From Comamonadaceae bacterium (lineage in GTDB: Bacteria > Pseudomonadota > Gammaproteobacteria > Burkholderiales > Burkholderiaceae_C), in contig JAIXUG010000021.1 of assembly GCA_027484105.1 (NCBI GenBank), forward strand, positions 1-64,000: DNA of 64,000 nucleotides, written 5' to 3'. Under the pieces are notes generated by a model. The model ran no database searches. It was not told where the DNA came from and saw only the letters and a program-made list of their open reading frames with translations. The position numbers were made by a program, and so were the translations under genes. This document shows positions 1-7,744 of the stretch, piece after piece. The first letter of the stretch is position 1; every line of letters starts with the position of its first letter.

Positions 1-445
1 GGATGATCACCCCCAACTCGGCCGAGGTGGCTTGCAAAGCGGTGGCCCAGGGTTTGGGGTAGCCGTGTTTGATCAAGGCGGGGATCAGGATGGCACCAAC
101 TGCAAAAGTGGTGGCCACAGAGGAGCCCGAAACCGCCGCAAAAATCATGCAGGTCAACACGCAGGTCATAGGCAAACCGCCCTGAATACCCCCCACAATG
201 CTTTTGGCAAACTCCACCAAGCGGCGTGAAATGCCGCCGGTCTCCATCAGGTTACCCGCCAGAATGAAAAACGGGATCGCGGCCAGAGGAAACTTGTTGA
301 GCGAGTTGAACATCTCCTTGACGGAAATGAGCATGTTGGCGTTGGCGATCTGGATGCCGACAATCGCCGACAAACCAATCGAAACGGCCACCGATACCGT
401 CAGTGCAAAGCACAGCAGCATCGTGAAAAGCATGACCGAACTCAT
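1..445 (-). CDS. dctM: TRAP transporter large permease DctM (partial, C-terminus outside window)
   Basis: This is the large membrane subunit of a tripartite ATP-independent periplasmic (TRAP) transporter, which imports organic acids using an ion gradient. Reading the minus strand from the ATG at 445 gives MSSVMLFTMLLCFALTVSVA, followed by a hydrophobic sequence with FILAGNLMETGG and TCMIFAAVSGSSVATTFAVG. The latter is typical of the DctM/YiaN family (usually about 425-440 aa). Only about 148 residues lie in the window, and the gene is missing from the ORF track because it runs off the edge. Its ATG overlaps the dctQ stop codon by 4 bp (ATGA), so the two are translationally coupled. The substrate cannot be told from this fragment. 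Confidence 0.93.
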   Translation of the reverse strand, partial: MSSVMLFTMLLCFALTVSVAVSIGLSAIVGIQIANANMLISVKEMFNSLNKFPLAAIPFFILAGNLMETGGISRRLVEFAKSIVGGIQGGLPMTCVLTCMIFAAVSGSSVATTFAVGAILIPALIKHGYPKPWATALQATSAELGVII

Positions 446-936
446 TGTGCGCTCTCCAATTCCATGCGCTGGGGATCCAGCCAAAAACCAATGATGCCGA
501 TGATGCTGAACACAGCGCCCACGGGCAGGGCCAAATAAGCCCAAAACATCGAGACGCCCTCCAGGCCAATCATGGTCTGGACGCTGCCGCGATTGGCATA
601 GTCCCAGCCCCACCACAAAATGATGCCGCACAGTGTCATGGCCGTGATGGCCACCACGCTGTCCAAAACCCGCCGCATGCGCTGTCCGCTCAAGCGGTAC
701 AACAAGTCAACGCTCACCATGGAGCCGGTTCGGAAAGCGGTGGGAATGCCGAGAAAAACCATCCAGATCAGGCTGAAGCGGATCAACACTTCGGTCCACT
801 CTGCCGGGGACTCGAGGATGAAACGGGTCACAATTTGGTGAATGGCAAAAGCCGAGGCCAGTGCCATCATCGCGCAGGCGACCATCATCGAGGCGGCGGT
901 TGTCCATTGCTCAAAGCGTAAAAATAAGTGTTTCAT
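442..936 (-). CDS. dctQ: TRAP transporter small permease DctQ
   Basis: This is the small four-helix membrane subunit that pairs with DctM. The ORF track starts at a TTG (954). I prefer the ATG at 936, giving MKHLFLRFEQW and 164 aa, the normal length for the family. Hydrophobic segments lie near residues 12-34, 43-63, 83-105 and 125-147. The second contains LIRFSLIWMVFLGIPTAFRT, typical of DctQ (W-[ML]-x-FLG-x-x-x-A). It lies between dctP and dctM. A terminator-like hairpin separates it from dctP, which would make the permeases less abundant than the binding protein. Confidence 0.92.
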   Translation of the reverse strand: MKHLFLRFEQWTTAASMMVACAMMALASAFAIHQIVTRFILESPAEWTEVLIRFSLIWMVFLGIPTAFRTGSMVSVDLLYRLSGQRMRRVLDSVVAITAMTLCGIILWWGWDYANRGSVQTMIGLEGVSMFWAYLALPVGAVFSIIGIIGFWLDPQRMELESAQ

Positions 937-958
937 GGGGCGTTTCTCGGCCAAATTG

Positions 959-991
959 AAAAACGCCCGCCAGCCAAAGCCGGTCGGGCGT
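959..991 (-). terminator. Hairpin plus T-run between dctP and dctQ (probable attenuating terminator)
   Basis: Read on the minus strand, an imperfect GC-rich stem (arms GCCCGACCGGC and GCTGGCGGGC around a short loop) is followed directly by TTTTT. It lies just after the dctP stop and before the dctQ start. This layout is common in binding-protein-dependent transporter operons, where partial termination or 3' end protection raises binding-protein mRNA over permease mRNA. The strength of this stem is inferred by eye. Confidence 0.6.
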
Positions 992-1007
992 CCCTGGCAA
1001 TTTCAGA

Positions 1008-1979
1008 TCACTTGAAATTGCGGATGCGGTCCAGGTTGGCCTTGCCAAACTGCTTTTCAAACTCCGCAATGGCCGGAGCCATGGTGGCGATGAACTTGGA
1101 CTTGTCCACGTTCTCGATGATGTTCATGCCTTTTTTGCGCAACTCGGCCACACCGTTGGCATCGTCCCTGTCCACACGGGCGCGGTTGGCTTTGACGGCT
1201 TCCTTGGCGGAATCCAGGAAGATTTGCTTGTCGGCAGCACTCAGCTTGTCAAAGCTGGCTTTGTTCATCAAGATCACGGCGGGTGAGTAGACATGGCCCG
1301 TCAGGGTCAGGTGCTTTTGCACCTGGTCAAAGTTGGCCGCCATGATCACCGACAAGGGGTTCTCCTGACCGTCCACAGTGCCTTGCTGCAAAGCGGTGAA
1401 CACTTCGGTGAAAGCCATGGGGGTGGTCACGATGCCCAAGCTCTTGTAGGCAGTGACGTGCACAGGGTTTTCCATGGTGCGCATCTTCAGACCCTTGAGG
1501 TCGTCTGGACCGTTGACCGCGCGTTTGCTGTTGGTCATGTGACGCACTCCGTTTTCACCCCAGGCCAAAGCCTTGAAGCCCTTGGCTTCGAATTTGCCGA
1601 GCAGTTCTTGACCGATGGGGCCGTCCAGCACAGCACGTGCATGGGCTTTGTCGCGGAACAAGAAGGGCACGTCCAGAATGCGGGTCTCGGGGACAAAGTT
1701 GGGAACCGGGCCGGTGGAGGTGGTGGTCAGTTCTTGGGTGCCCAGTTGCACCGATTCAATGGACTCACGCTCAGCGCCCAAAGCGCCCGAGTAGAAGTTT
1801 TGAATTTTGATGCGACCGTTGGTGCGTCGCTCCACTTCTTTGGCCAAGGTGTCGATGGCTTCACCCTGGTGGGAGTTTTGCGCCACAGAGATGCTGTTGC
1901 GCATGGTGATTTGTGCGGAGGCCGTGGCCACGATGCCCACAGCAAGGCTCAGGCCCAACATCAATTTGCTCAGTTTCAT
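1008..1979 (-). CDS. dctP: TRAP transporter periplasmic substrate-binding protein DctP
   Basis: This is the periplasmic solute receptor of the TRAP system, 323 aa from an ATG. The N-terminus MKLSKLMLGLSLAVGIVATASA is a classical Sec signal peptide, with cleavage probably after ASA (residue 22). The family fingerprint follows: the ligand-contacting GVRHMTNSKR region, then MENPVHVTAYKSLG and TPMAFTEVFTALQQGTVDGQENP. The last segment is the DctP motif that contributes the ligand-coordinating residues. The size is normal. It is the first gene of the dctPQM operon, and its upstream region holds a short TTGT-N3-ACAA dyad that could bind a GntR-type regulator. Substrates of this family include C4-dicarboxylates, sugar acids and 2-oxo acids; which one applies here is not decidable from sequence. 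Confidence 0.93.
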   Translation of the reverse strand: MKLSKLMLGLSLAVGIVATASAQITMRNSISVAQNSHQGEAIDTLAKEVERRTNGRIKIQNFYSGALGAERESIESVQLGTQELTTTSTGPVPNFVPETRILDVPFLFRDKAHARAVLDGPIGQELLGKFEAKGFKALAWGENGVRHMTNSKRAVNGPDDLKGLKMRTMENPVHVTAYKSLGIVTTPMAFTEVFTALQQGTVDGQENPLSVIMAANFDQVQKHLTLTGHVYSPAVILMNKASFDKLSAADKQIFLDSAKEAVKANRARVDRDDANGVAELRKKGMNIIENVDKSKFIATMAPAIAEFEKQFGKANLDRIRNFK

Positions 1980-2026
1980 TCAAAAGCTCCTCATGATTCG
2001 GTGGATGACGACAAGGCAGATTTAAC

Positions 2027-2037
2027 TTGTCATACAA
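2027..2037. promoter_or_regulatory. Candidate GntR-type operator upstream of dctP
   Basis: The 11-bp dyad TTGTCATACAA lies about 50 bp upstream of the dctP start. TTGT-N3-ACAA fits the general FadR/FCD-type GntR operator form (TnGTnnnACnA), and such regulators commonly control TRAP operons for sugar acids and dicarboxylates. No GntR gene is in the window, so the link is an inference. Confidence 0.45.
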
Positions 2038-2134
2038 ATCGAATTATGGTGTTTGGTGAAACCGTGTCGCCTAGGGTTTTCGCGGGGGTGATGATGCTTT
2101 GGCGACGCCGCATGAAAATTCTTCACAGCCCCAT

Positions 2135-2160
2135 GAAAAAAGAGGCGGGTCAGGCCTCTT
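2135..2160 (-). terminator. Rho-independent terminator downstream of the ETF-QO gene
   Basis: On the minus strand a perfect 7-bp stem, AAGAGGC/GCCTCTT, around a 7-nt loop is followed by a T-run. It sits 10 bp after the stop of the ETF-ubiquinone oxidoreductase gene and isolates it from the dctP promoter region. Confidence 0.85.
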
Positions 2161-2169
2161 GGATGTGCA

Positions 2170-3861
2170 TCACATGCCCGTGTAGTTGGGACCGCCGCCG
2201 CCTTCAGGCGTGACCCAAACGATGTTTTGCGTCGGGTCCTTGATGTCGCAGGTTTTGCAGTGCACGCAGTTTTGCGCGTTGATCTGCAGGCGGTCCGAGT
2301 TGTCTTCGTTCTTGACGTACTCGTACACGCCAGCAGGGCAGTAGCGGCCCTCGGGACCTGCAAACTTGGCGAGGTTGATGCCCACCGGCACCGAGGCGTC
2401 TTTCAGCGTCAGGTGGGCCGGCTGGTTTTCTTCGTGGTTGGTGTTGCTGATGAACACGCTGGAGAGGCGATCAAAGGTCAGCTTGCCGTCGGGCTTGGGA
2501 TAGACGATTTGTTCGCACTCGGCCGCAGGCTTGAGGTAGGTGTGGTCGGCCTTGTCGCGGCGCAATGTCCAGGGGATGTGGCCGCGCAAGACAAACTGCT
2601 CAAAACCGTTCATGAGGGTGGCGACCGTGAGGCCTTTCTTGAACCAGGTCTTGAAGTTGCGCGACTTGTTCAATTCGGTGTAGAGCCAACTGGCTTCGAA
2701 GGCCTCGGGGTAGGCGGCCAACTCATCGTGCTGGCGGCCCGCTTGCAAGGCGTCGTAAGCTGCTTCGGCGGCCAGCATGCCGGTCTTGATGGCGGCGTGG
2801 CTGCCCTTGATGCGGCTCACATTGAGGTAACCCGCGTCACAACCGACCAGCGCGCCACCCGGGAACACCGTCTTGGGCAGGCTCATCAGGCCGCCTGCGG
2901 TGATGGCGCGTGCGCCGTAGCCGATGCGCTTGGCATTGACTTCGCCTTGGTCGTTGGTGAAGTACCACTTGATGTTGTTGTGGGTCTTCCAGCGCTGGAA
3001 TTCTTCAAATGGGCTGAGCCAGGGGTTGGCGTAATCCAGGCCGACCACATAGCCGATGGCGATTTTGTTGTCTTCCATGTGGTACATGAAGGCACCGCCG
3101 TAGGTGTCGTTGTTCATGGGCCAGCCGGCGGTGTGCATGACAAAACCAGGCGTGTGGCGTGAAGGATCAATCTCCCACACTTCCTTGATGCCGATGCCGT
3201 AGGTCTGCGGGTCGCGTCCTGCGTCGAGTTGGTATTTGGGGATCAGCTGTTTGCCCAAGTGACCGCGCGCGCCTTCGGCGAAGACGGTGTACTTGGCGTG
3301 CAGTTCCATGCCCAGCTGGAAGTTTTCTGTGGGTTCGCCGTCCTTGCCCACCCCCATGTTGCCGGTGGCCACGCCCTTGACCGAGCCGTCTTCGTTGTAG
3401 AGAACTTCTGCAGCGGTGAAGCCCGGGAAGATTTCCACGCCGAGGTTTTCGGCTTGCTGGCCCAACCAGCGGGTGAAGTTGGAGAGGCTGATGATGTAGT
3501 TGCCGTGGTTTTGCGCGCATTCCGGCAAGAAGATGCCGGGGGTGCGTGTGGCACCGGTCTCGCTCAAAAAGCTCCAGGCGTCATCGGTCACGGGCTGGTT
3601 CAGCGGGGCTCCGCGTTCCTTCCAGTCGGGAAAGAGTTCGGTCAGGGCCCTGGGGTCCATGATCGCGCCGCTCAGGATGTGCGCGCCGGGTTCGCCGCCT
3701 TTTTCCAGCACCACCACCGACACATCCGTGCCTTTTTCAGCGGCCAGTTGCTTGAGGCGGATGGCCGTGGACAGACCAGCGGGGCCGCCGCCGACCACGA
3801 CCACGTCGTATTCCATGGATTCGCGGGGGCCATAGGTGCTCAAAATTTCTTCGGGGCTCAT
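2170..3861 (-). CDS. etfD: Electron transfer flavoprotein-ubiquinone oxidoreductase
   Basis: This enzyme passes electrons from reduced electron transfer flavoprotein (fed by acyl-CoA and other flavin dehydrogenases) to ubiquinone at the inner membrane. The 563-aa protein has an N-terminal FAD-binding dinucleotide fold (DVVVVGGGPAGLSTAIRL, about residues 19-36). The C-terminal region carries the Cys ligands of a 4Fe-4S cluster, in YCPAGVYEY and NCVHCKTCDIKDP (about residues 508-545). Length and order match the ETF-QO family closely. It stands as a single gene with its own terminator. The etfA and etfB genes are not in the window, but the divergent neighbours (an SDR and a thioesterase) fit an acyl-CoA context. 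Confidence 0.96.
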   Translation of the reverse strand: MSPEEILSTYGPRESMEYDVVVVGGGPAGLSTAIRLKQLAAEKGTDVSVVVLEKGGEPGAHILSGAIMDPRALTELFPDWKERGAPLNQPVTDDAWSFLSETGATRTPGIFLPECAQNHGNYIISLSNFTRWLGQQAENLGVEIFPGFTAAEVLYNEDGSVKGVATGNMGVGKDGEPTENFQLGMELHAKYTVFAEGARGHLGKQLIPKYQLDAGRDPQTYGIGIKEVWEIDPSRHTPGFVMHTAGWPMNNDTYGGAFMYHMEDNKIAIGYVVGLDYANPWLSPFEEFQRWKTHNNIKWYFTNDQGEVNAKRIGYGARAITAGGLMSLPKTVFPGGALVGCDAGYLNVSRIKGSHAAIKTGMLAAEAAYDALQAGRQHDELAAYPEAFEASWLYTELNKSRNFKTWFKKGLTVATLMNGFEQFVLRGHIPWTLRRDKADHTYLKPAAECEQIVYPKPDGKLTFDRLSSVFISNTNHEENQPAHLTLKDASVPVGINLAKFAGPEGRYCPAGVYEYVKNEDNSDRLQINAQNCVHCKTCDIKDPTQNIVWVTPEGGGGPNYTGM

Positions 3862-4011
3862 GCAGGTCTCAAATGGGTGTGGGTGATGAACAGGTCTTGC
3901 ACCGGTGTGTCGGGCGTGTGACTCATTTTATGCGGGGATCAGGTGCTTGCCACGCACAATGGTGCCTGAAAGTGGCTGTCCACTCTGTTCAACACTGACG
4001 AGGAGTTTGTC

Positions 4012-4794
4012 ATGGCATATGAAATCGATTTGTCGGGCCGCGTGGCCCTGGTCACGGGGGCATCCAGCGGTCTGGGCGCGCAGTTTGCCAAAACCTTGGC
4101 GGCAGCGGGAGCGGGCGTGGTGTTGGCCAGCCGCCGTGTTGAAAAGCTCAAAGACCTGCGCGCCGAGATCGAGGCCGCAGGCGGCGATGCCCATGTGGTG
4201 GAGATGGACGTGACCGACCGCCACAGCATTGCCGCGGCTGTGGCGCACGCCGAAACCGAGATGGGCAGCATCGACATTCTGGTCAACAACTCGGGCGTGA
4301 GCACCACCCAGCGCATCCAGGACGTGACGGAAGAAGACTACGACTTCATCATGAACACCAACGTGCGCGGTGCGTTTTTTGTGGCGCAAGAGGTGGGCAA
4401 GCGCATGCTGGCGCGGGCCAAGGGGGCGGCACCTGGTAGCTTCACCGGTGGGCGCATCATCAACATCGCCTCGATGGCGGGCCTGAAAGTGCTGCCGCAA
4501 ATCGGCGTGTATTGCATGAGCAAGGCCGCCGTCATTCAGATGACCAAGGCGTTTGCGGTGGAGTGGGGGCGTTTTGGCATCAACGTCAATGCGATTTGCC
4601 CGGGTTACATCGACACCGAAATCAACCACCACCACTGGCAAACCGAACAGGGTCAAAAGCTCATCAGCATGCTGCCGCGCAAGCGGGTGGGGCAGCCGCA
4701 GGACTTGGACGCGTTGTTGATGCTCTTGGCCAGCGACCAGAGCCATTTCATCAATGGTGCGGTCATTGCAGCCGACGATGGTTTCGCGGTCTAA
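4012..4794 (+). CDS. SDR family NAD(P)-dependent oxidoreductase
   Basis: This 260-aa protein is a classical short-chain dehydrogenase/reductase. The cofactor-binding TGASSGLG is at residues 15-22, the structural NNSG is near residue 93, and the catalytic Tyr-x-x-x-Lys is YCMSK at about 167-171 with the active-site Ser in IASMAG. A purine-rich GAGGAG lies 8 bp before the ATG. The following thioesterase gene starts 11 bp after its stop, so the two are probably co-transcribed, which suggests work on an acyl-CoA or hydroxy-acyl substrate. The substrate itself is not evident. It diverges from the ETF-QO gene. Confidence 0.92.
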   Translation: MAYEIDLSGRVALVTGASSGLGAQFAKTLAAAGAGVVLASRRVEKLKDLRAEIEAAGGDAHVVEMDVTDRHSIAAAVAHAETEMGSIDILVNNSGVSTTQRIQDVTEEDYDFIMNTNVRGAFFVAQEVGKRMLARAKGAAPGSFTGGRIINIASMAGLKVLPQIGVYCMSKAAVIQMTKAFAVEWGRFGINVNAICPGYIDTEINHHHWQTEQGQKLISMLPRKRVGQPQDLDALLMLLASDQSHFINGAVIAADDGFAV

Positions 4795-4805
4795 GGGCCC
4801 GAGCC

Positions 4806-5228
4806 ATGAAGCTGGAATTGCCCGAACACAAAAAACTGGTGCATCAACTGGTCATCCCCATCCGGTGGGGCGACATGGATGCCATGGGCCACGTCAACAA
4901 CACGGTTTACTTTCGGTACATGGAAAGCACCCGCATTGACTGGTTTGACAAGATCGGCATCATGCCCAACCCGCAAGGCGAAGGACCGGTGATCGTGAAC
5001 GCGTTTTGCAACTTCTACAAACAGTTTGAATACCCTGGCGACATTTTGGCCAAGATGTTTGTGAGCGACCCGGGTCGCACCACCTTCGAGAGTTGGTGCA
5101 CGCTGGAGCGCACCGATCAGCCGGGTGTGGTGTTTGCGGCCGGTGGTGCGACCACGATTTGGGTGGATTTTCCCAATCAAAAAGCGGTGACTCTGCCCGA
5201 TTGGGTGCGGGCCTTGGTCAGCGACTGA
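4806..5228 (+). CDS. Hotdog-fold acyl-CoA thioesterase (4HBT family)
   Basis: The 140-aa product begins MKLELPEHKKLVHQLVIPIR. It carries the 4-hydroxybenzoyl-CoA-thioesterase motif WGDMDAMGHVNNTVYFRYME, in which the Asp in GDMD/GHVNN is the family's catalytic acid. The ORF track extends much further upstream (from 4512) in a shadow frame of the SDR gene. The ATG at 4806, 11 bp after the SDR stop, gives the normal family size. The enzyme would hydrolyse acyl-CoA to free acid and CoA in the cytoplasm. A second member of the same family is at 34134-34574. A REP-like hairpin lies directly downstream. Confidence 0.9.
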   Translation: MKLELPEHKKLVHQLVIPIRWGDMDAMGHVNNTVYFRYMESTRIDWFDKIGIMPNPQGEGPVIVNAFCNFYKQFEYPGDILAKMFVSDPGRTTFESWCTLERTDQPGVVFAAGGATTIWVDFPNQKAVTLPDWVRALVSD

Positions 5229-5237
5229 GCGCCGGTT

Positions 5238-5263
5238 TTGTAGGAGCGCACCCCCGTGCGCGA
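5238..5263 (+). repeat. REP-like hairpin repeat, copy 1
   Basis: The sequence begins TTGTAGGAGC and continues into a perfect 6-bp stem, GCGCAC/GTGCGC, with a short C-rich loop, ending in GCGA. This is the general layout of repetitive extragenic palindromes (GTAGGAGC head plus GC stem). A second copy with a different but compensated stem occurs at 47045-47070. The element sits between convergent genes, as expected for REPs. Confidence 0.55.
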
Positions 5264-5268
5264 AAGCC

Positions 5269-6174
5269 TTAAATTGAAGATGCAGCCGGTGCGCCCACCG
5301 CACGCCATTGGTCGGCATGGGTTTCCAGCCAGTCTTTCGACAAAGTGGCGCTGCCCACCTGCAGGGGGTGAAAGTCCTTGCGGGTGTATTCCCACACGGG
5401 TTTGGCCACGCGCCAAACCATGCCGTGGCGACCGAACAAAAACTTGGATGCCGACCACCAGGTGCTGGGCTTGAACAGCGTTTTGTCGTGCCAGAGGTTG
5501 TTGACGGTCTGGCGGAAGACGTCGGTGCTGAACTGGAGGGTGACGTACCAGAACCAGCGCATGCGCCAGGCGTGGTTGCCGCCCAGACGTTGGTACAGGT
5601 CAAAGGCCACGCATTTGTGCTCGGACTCTTCGGCGGCATGCCAGCGCCACAGGGTTTTCAGCGGTTCTTCGGCGCCCGCAAACCAGTCACCGGGCTGATC
5701 GATGCGGTCGAGTGTCAGGTCGCCAAAGATCGAGGTGTAGTGCTCGAAGGCGGCGGTGATGGCCAACTCGTGCAGGTGGCCTTTGGCGCTTTTGTTGAAG
5801 AACTCTTCACGGCCTTTTTTCAGGCGCTGCTCCGCGCGTGGGCCCCAATGGTTGACGAACCCTTGCTTTTCCAGATGGGCGTTGAAGAGGCTATGCAGGT
5901 GGCGGTGGGTGGCTTCCTGTCCTATGAAGCCTTTGGCCACGCTTTTCAGGTCGGCGTTTTCCGGGGTGTCGGGCAAGGCTTTGGCCCCGTTTTTGACCGC
6001 ATCAATGAAGGACTGCTCACCCACGGGGAAGCTCATCGACAAGGCGTTGGCGTAAGCGGTCAAAAACGCATCGCCGCCGTTCCAGTGGCGCGAGAAGCCT
6101 TTGGACAGGTCCACCGACAGGCGTCGGACCGTCAAATCGGTGGGGGCTTGCAGGGCGGTTGAGCTCGGTTGCAT
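5269..6174 (-). CDS. Metal_hydrol (PF10118-type) putative metal-dependent hydrolase
   Basis: This 301-aa protein belongs to a family annotated as predicted metal-dependent hydrolases. The visible metal-ligand candidates are IGQEATHRHLHSLFN, FEHYTSIFGD and WHAAEESEHKCVAFD. This pattern of Glu and His pairs on helices looks like a ferritin-type di-iron site. The ORF track starts 31 codons earlier (6267), inside the divergent promoter region. I chose the ATG at 6174 (MQPSSTALQAP), where conserved sequence begins soon after. The divergent TetR gene at 6272 may regulate it. The reaction catalysed is unknown. Confidence 0.8.
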   Translation of the reverse strand: MQPSSTALQAPTDLTVRRLSVDLSKGFSRHWNGGDAFLTAYANALSMSFPVGEQSFIDAVKNGAKALPDTPENADLKSVAKGFIGQEATHRHLHSLFNAHLEKQGFVNHWGPRAEQRLKKGREEFFNKSAKGHLHELAITAAFEHYTSIFGDLTLDRIDQPGDWFAGAEEPLKTLWRWHAAEESEHKCVAFDLYQRLGGNHAWRMRWFWYVTLQFSTDVFRQTVNNLWHDKTLFKPSTWWSASKFLFGRHGMVWRVAKPVWEYTRKDFHPLQVGSATLSKDWLETHADQWRAVGAPAASSI

Positions 6175-6271
6175 GTTGAGGATTCCATGATGGGTCAGAA
6201 TGTGAGCATTATTCAGCTTTTTATGCGCTGCACAACTCGCAAACTGCTCAGATTTACACAAGGCCATTCAC

Positions 6272-6940
6272 ATGCCCACATCCAGACCCGTCAACAAGCT
6301 GCAAGCCACACCGGATGGGCGTCGCCAGCCAACGCAGGCGCGGGCGCAGCAGACGATTCAAACCCTTTTCAAGGCCGCTGCTCAGATTTTGGACAAGGAG
6401 GGCGAGGCCGGTTTGACCACGAACAAGGTGGCTGCGGCCGCTGGTTTTTCAATTGGCACGCTTTACCAGTACTTTCCCAGCAAGGAAATGCTGGTGCGCG
6501 CCATGTCTGCGCGGGGTCAGGACCTGGTGTTGCAAGAGTTGGAAGGGTATTTGCGCGAGCTCGAAACCCGTGCTGATGTGCAGCACATGGATGGCCGCGA
6601 GTTGCTGGGCAAGGCCATCCACATCCTGCTGCAGGGCTTTGCCAAAGGCAAGGGCTTGAGCCAGACCTTGATTCGTTTGGGCTGGACGCTGGAAAAACCC
6701 GATGAGACCGCCAATGCGGTCCGCCAGGTGGCCGACCGCTTGGCCGTGTTTTTTGAGCGCATTGACCACCCGGCTCTGCAAACGCCCAGCACCGCCCAAA
6801 TGTTTGTGCTGACCCGCTCGGTCATTGGCACCTTGCGCAGCGCCAGCCTCGAAAAATCCCCCTTGCTGGGCAGCCCGGCATTTGAGGAGGCGCTGACCCA
6901 AATGGCCTGGTCCTTGCTGGCCAAGGCGCACGGCAAATGA
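6272..6940 (+). CDS. TetR/AcrR family transcriptional regulator
   Basis: This 222-aa regulator has an N-terminal helix-turn-helix. ARAQQTIQTLFKAAAQIL leads into GLTTNKVAAAAGFSIGTLYQ, then YFPSKEMLV, at about residues 22-75. The C-terminal half is the variable ligand-binding and dimerisation domain. It starts 97 bp from the divergent Metal_hydrol gene and probably controls that gene and itself, although I could not identify a convincing palindrome between them. The ligand is unknown; hydrophobic or acyl compounds are plausible from the context. Confidence 0.9.
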   Translation: MPTSRPVNKLQATPDGRRQPTQARAQQTIQTLFKAAAQILDKEGEAGLTTNKVAAAAGFSIGTLYQYFPSKEMLVRAMSARGQDLVLQELEGYLRELETRADVQHMDGRELLGKAIHILLQGFAKGKGLSQTLIRLGWTLEKPDETANAVRQVADRLAVFFERIDHPALQTPSTAQMFVLTRSVIGTLRSASLEKSPLLGSPAFEEALTQMAWSLLAKAHGK

Positions 6941-6990
6941 ATGCTGTGATGACACCATGATTTCGATTGATGCGGGCAAAAAGTTGGGTA

Positions 6991-7033
6991 TGGACTTCAT
7001 CGTGGGTTGATGTATATACTCGACGTATCTACA
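6991..7033 (+). promoter_or_regulatory. vapBC promoter with inverted-repeat operator
   Basis: A near-perfect inverted repeat, TGTATATAC-TCGAC-GTATCTACA (8 of 9 positions pair), spans 7011-7033. It overlaps a -10 hexamer TATACT (7015-7020) that lies 18 bp after a -35-like TGGACT (6991-6996). VapB antitoxins and VapBC complexes repress their own promoters by binding such dyads, so this is the likely autoregulatory operator. Confidence 0.6.
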
Positions 7034-7048
7034 CCACAAAGGGCTGCC

Positions 7049-7279
7049 ATGACCTACGCTCGAATTTTCCAGTCCGGCAACAGCCAAGCAGTGCGCTTGC
7101 CCAAAGAGTTTCGTTTTGACACCGACCAAGTCGAGATTTTTCGGCAGGGCAACGACATTGTGTTGCGCCAAGTGCCCATCAGCGCCACAGCCGTGTTTGA
7201 CCTGCTCAGCAGCTTGCCCGCCGACTTCATGGCCGAAGGCCGCCAAGATGCGCCACCTCAAGAGCGCGAGGCCTTTTGA
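7049..7279 (+). CDS. vapB: VapB-type antitoxin (AbrB/SpoVT fold)
   Basis: This is a 76-aa antitoxin. MTYARIFQSGNSQAVRLPKE is the typical VapB/MazE-like swapped-hairpin DNA-binding start, with the SGNSQAVRLPKEF signature. The C-terminal third (ADFMAEGRQDAPPQEREAF) is probably the flexible toxin-binding tail. The ORF track starts at 7007 within the promoter and operator; the ATG at 7049 starts the conserved domain. The stop sits 2 bp before the ATG of vapC. It is expected to neutralise VapC and repress the operon through the inverted repeat at 7011-7033. Confidence 0.88.
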   Translation: MTYARIFQSGNSQAVRLPKEFRFDTDQVEIFRQGNDIVLRQVPISATAVFDLLSSLPADFMAEGRQDAPPQEREAF

Positions 7280-7281
7280 AC

Positions 7282-7710
7282 ATGGCCGCCGCCAAAATGG
7301 GTAAGCCCACACGTTACTTGCTGGATACCAACATCTGCATCTACATCGCCAAAGGGCAACCGTTGGCAGTGCGCCACCGTTTTGAAAACCACACCCTACA
7401 AGAGCTGGCCATGTCCACCATCACGGTAGGCGAACTGCGCTTTGGGGCCGAAAAAAGCCAGGCCCGTGAGCGTGCCCTGGCCACCATCGACCAATTGGTT
7501 CAGATGATTCAGCCTTGTGCCCTGCCCTTGACCGCTGCTGACCACTACGGCCAGGTCCGTGCCACTTTGCAGCAGCAAGGCTTGCCAATTGGCAACAATG
7601 ACCTGTGGCTGGCCGCCCACGCACTGGCCGAAGGCTGGACACTGGTCACCAACAACGCCCGAGAATTCAGCCGTGTGCCCGGACTGAAGCTAGAAAACTG
7701 GGTTGAATGA
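7282..7710 (+). CDS. vapC: VapC-type PIN-domain ribonuclease toxin
   Basis: This 142-aa PIN-domain protein has the acidic residues of the Mg-dependent active site: D15 in YLLDTNICIYI, E51 in TVGELRFG, D107 in GNNDLWLAAHAL, then TNNAREF. VapC toxins cleave tRNA or rRNA when VapB is degraded. The ORF track uses a TTG at 7276 overlapping the vapB stop. I favour the ATG at 7282, with GCGAGG about 10 bp upstream; an ATG at 7297 is also possible. All catalytic residues are present, so the toxin looks intact. Confidence 0.88.
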   Translation: MAAAKMGKPTRYLLDTNICIYIAKGQPLAVRHRFENHTLQELAMSTITVGELRFGAEKSQARERALATIDQLVQMIQPCALPLTAADHYGQVRATLQQQGLPIGNNDLWLAAHALAEGWTLVTNNAREFSRVPGLKLENWVE

Positions 7711-7744
7711 ACAACACAAAGCCCATGAACCGGCTGATCTTGGT

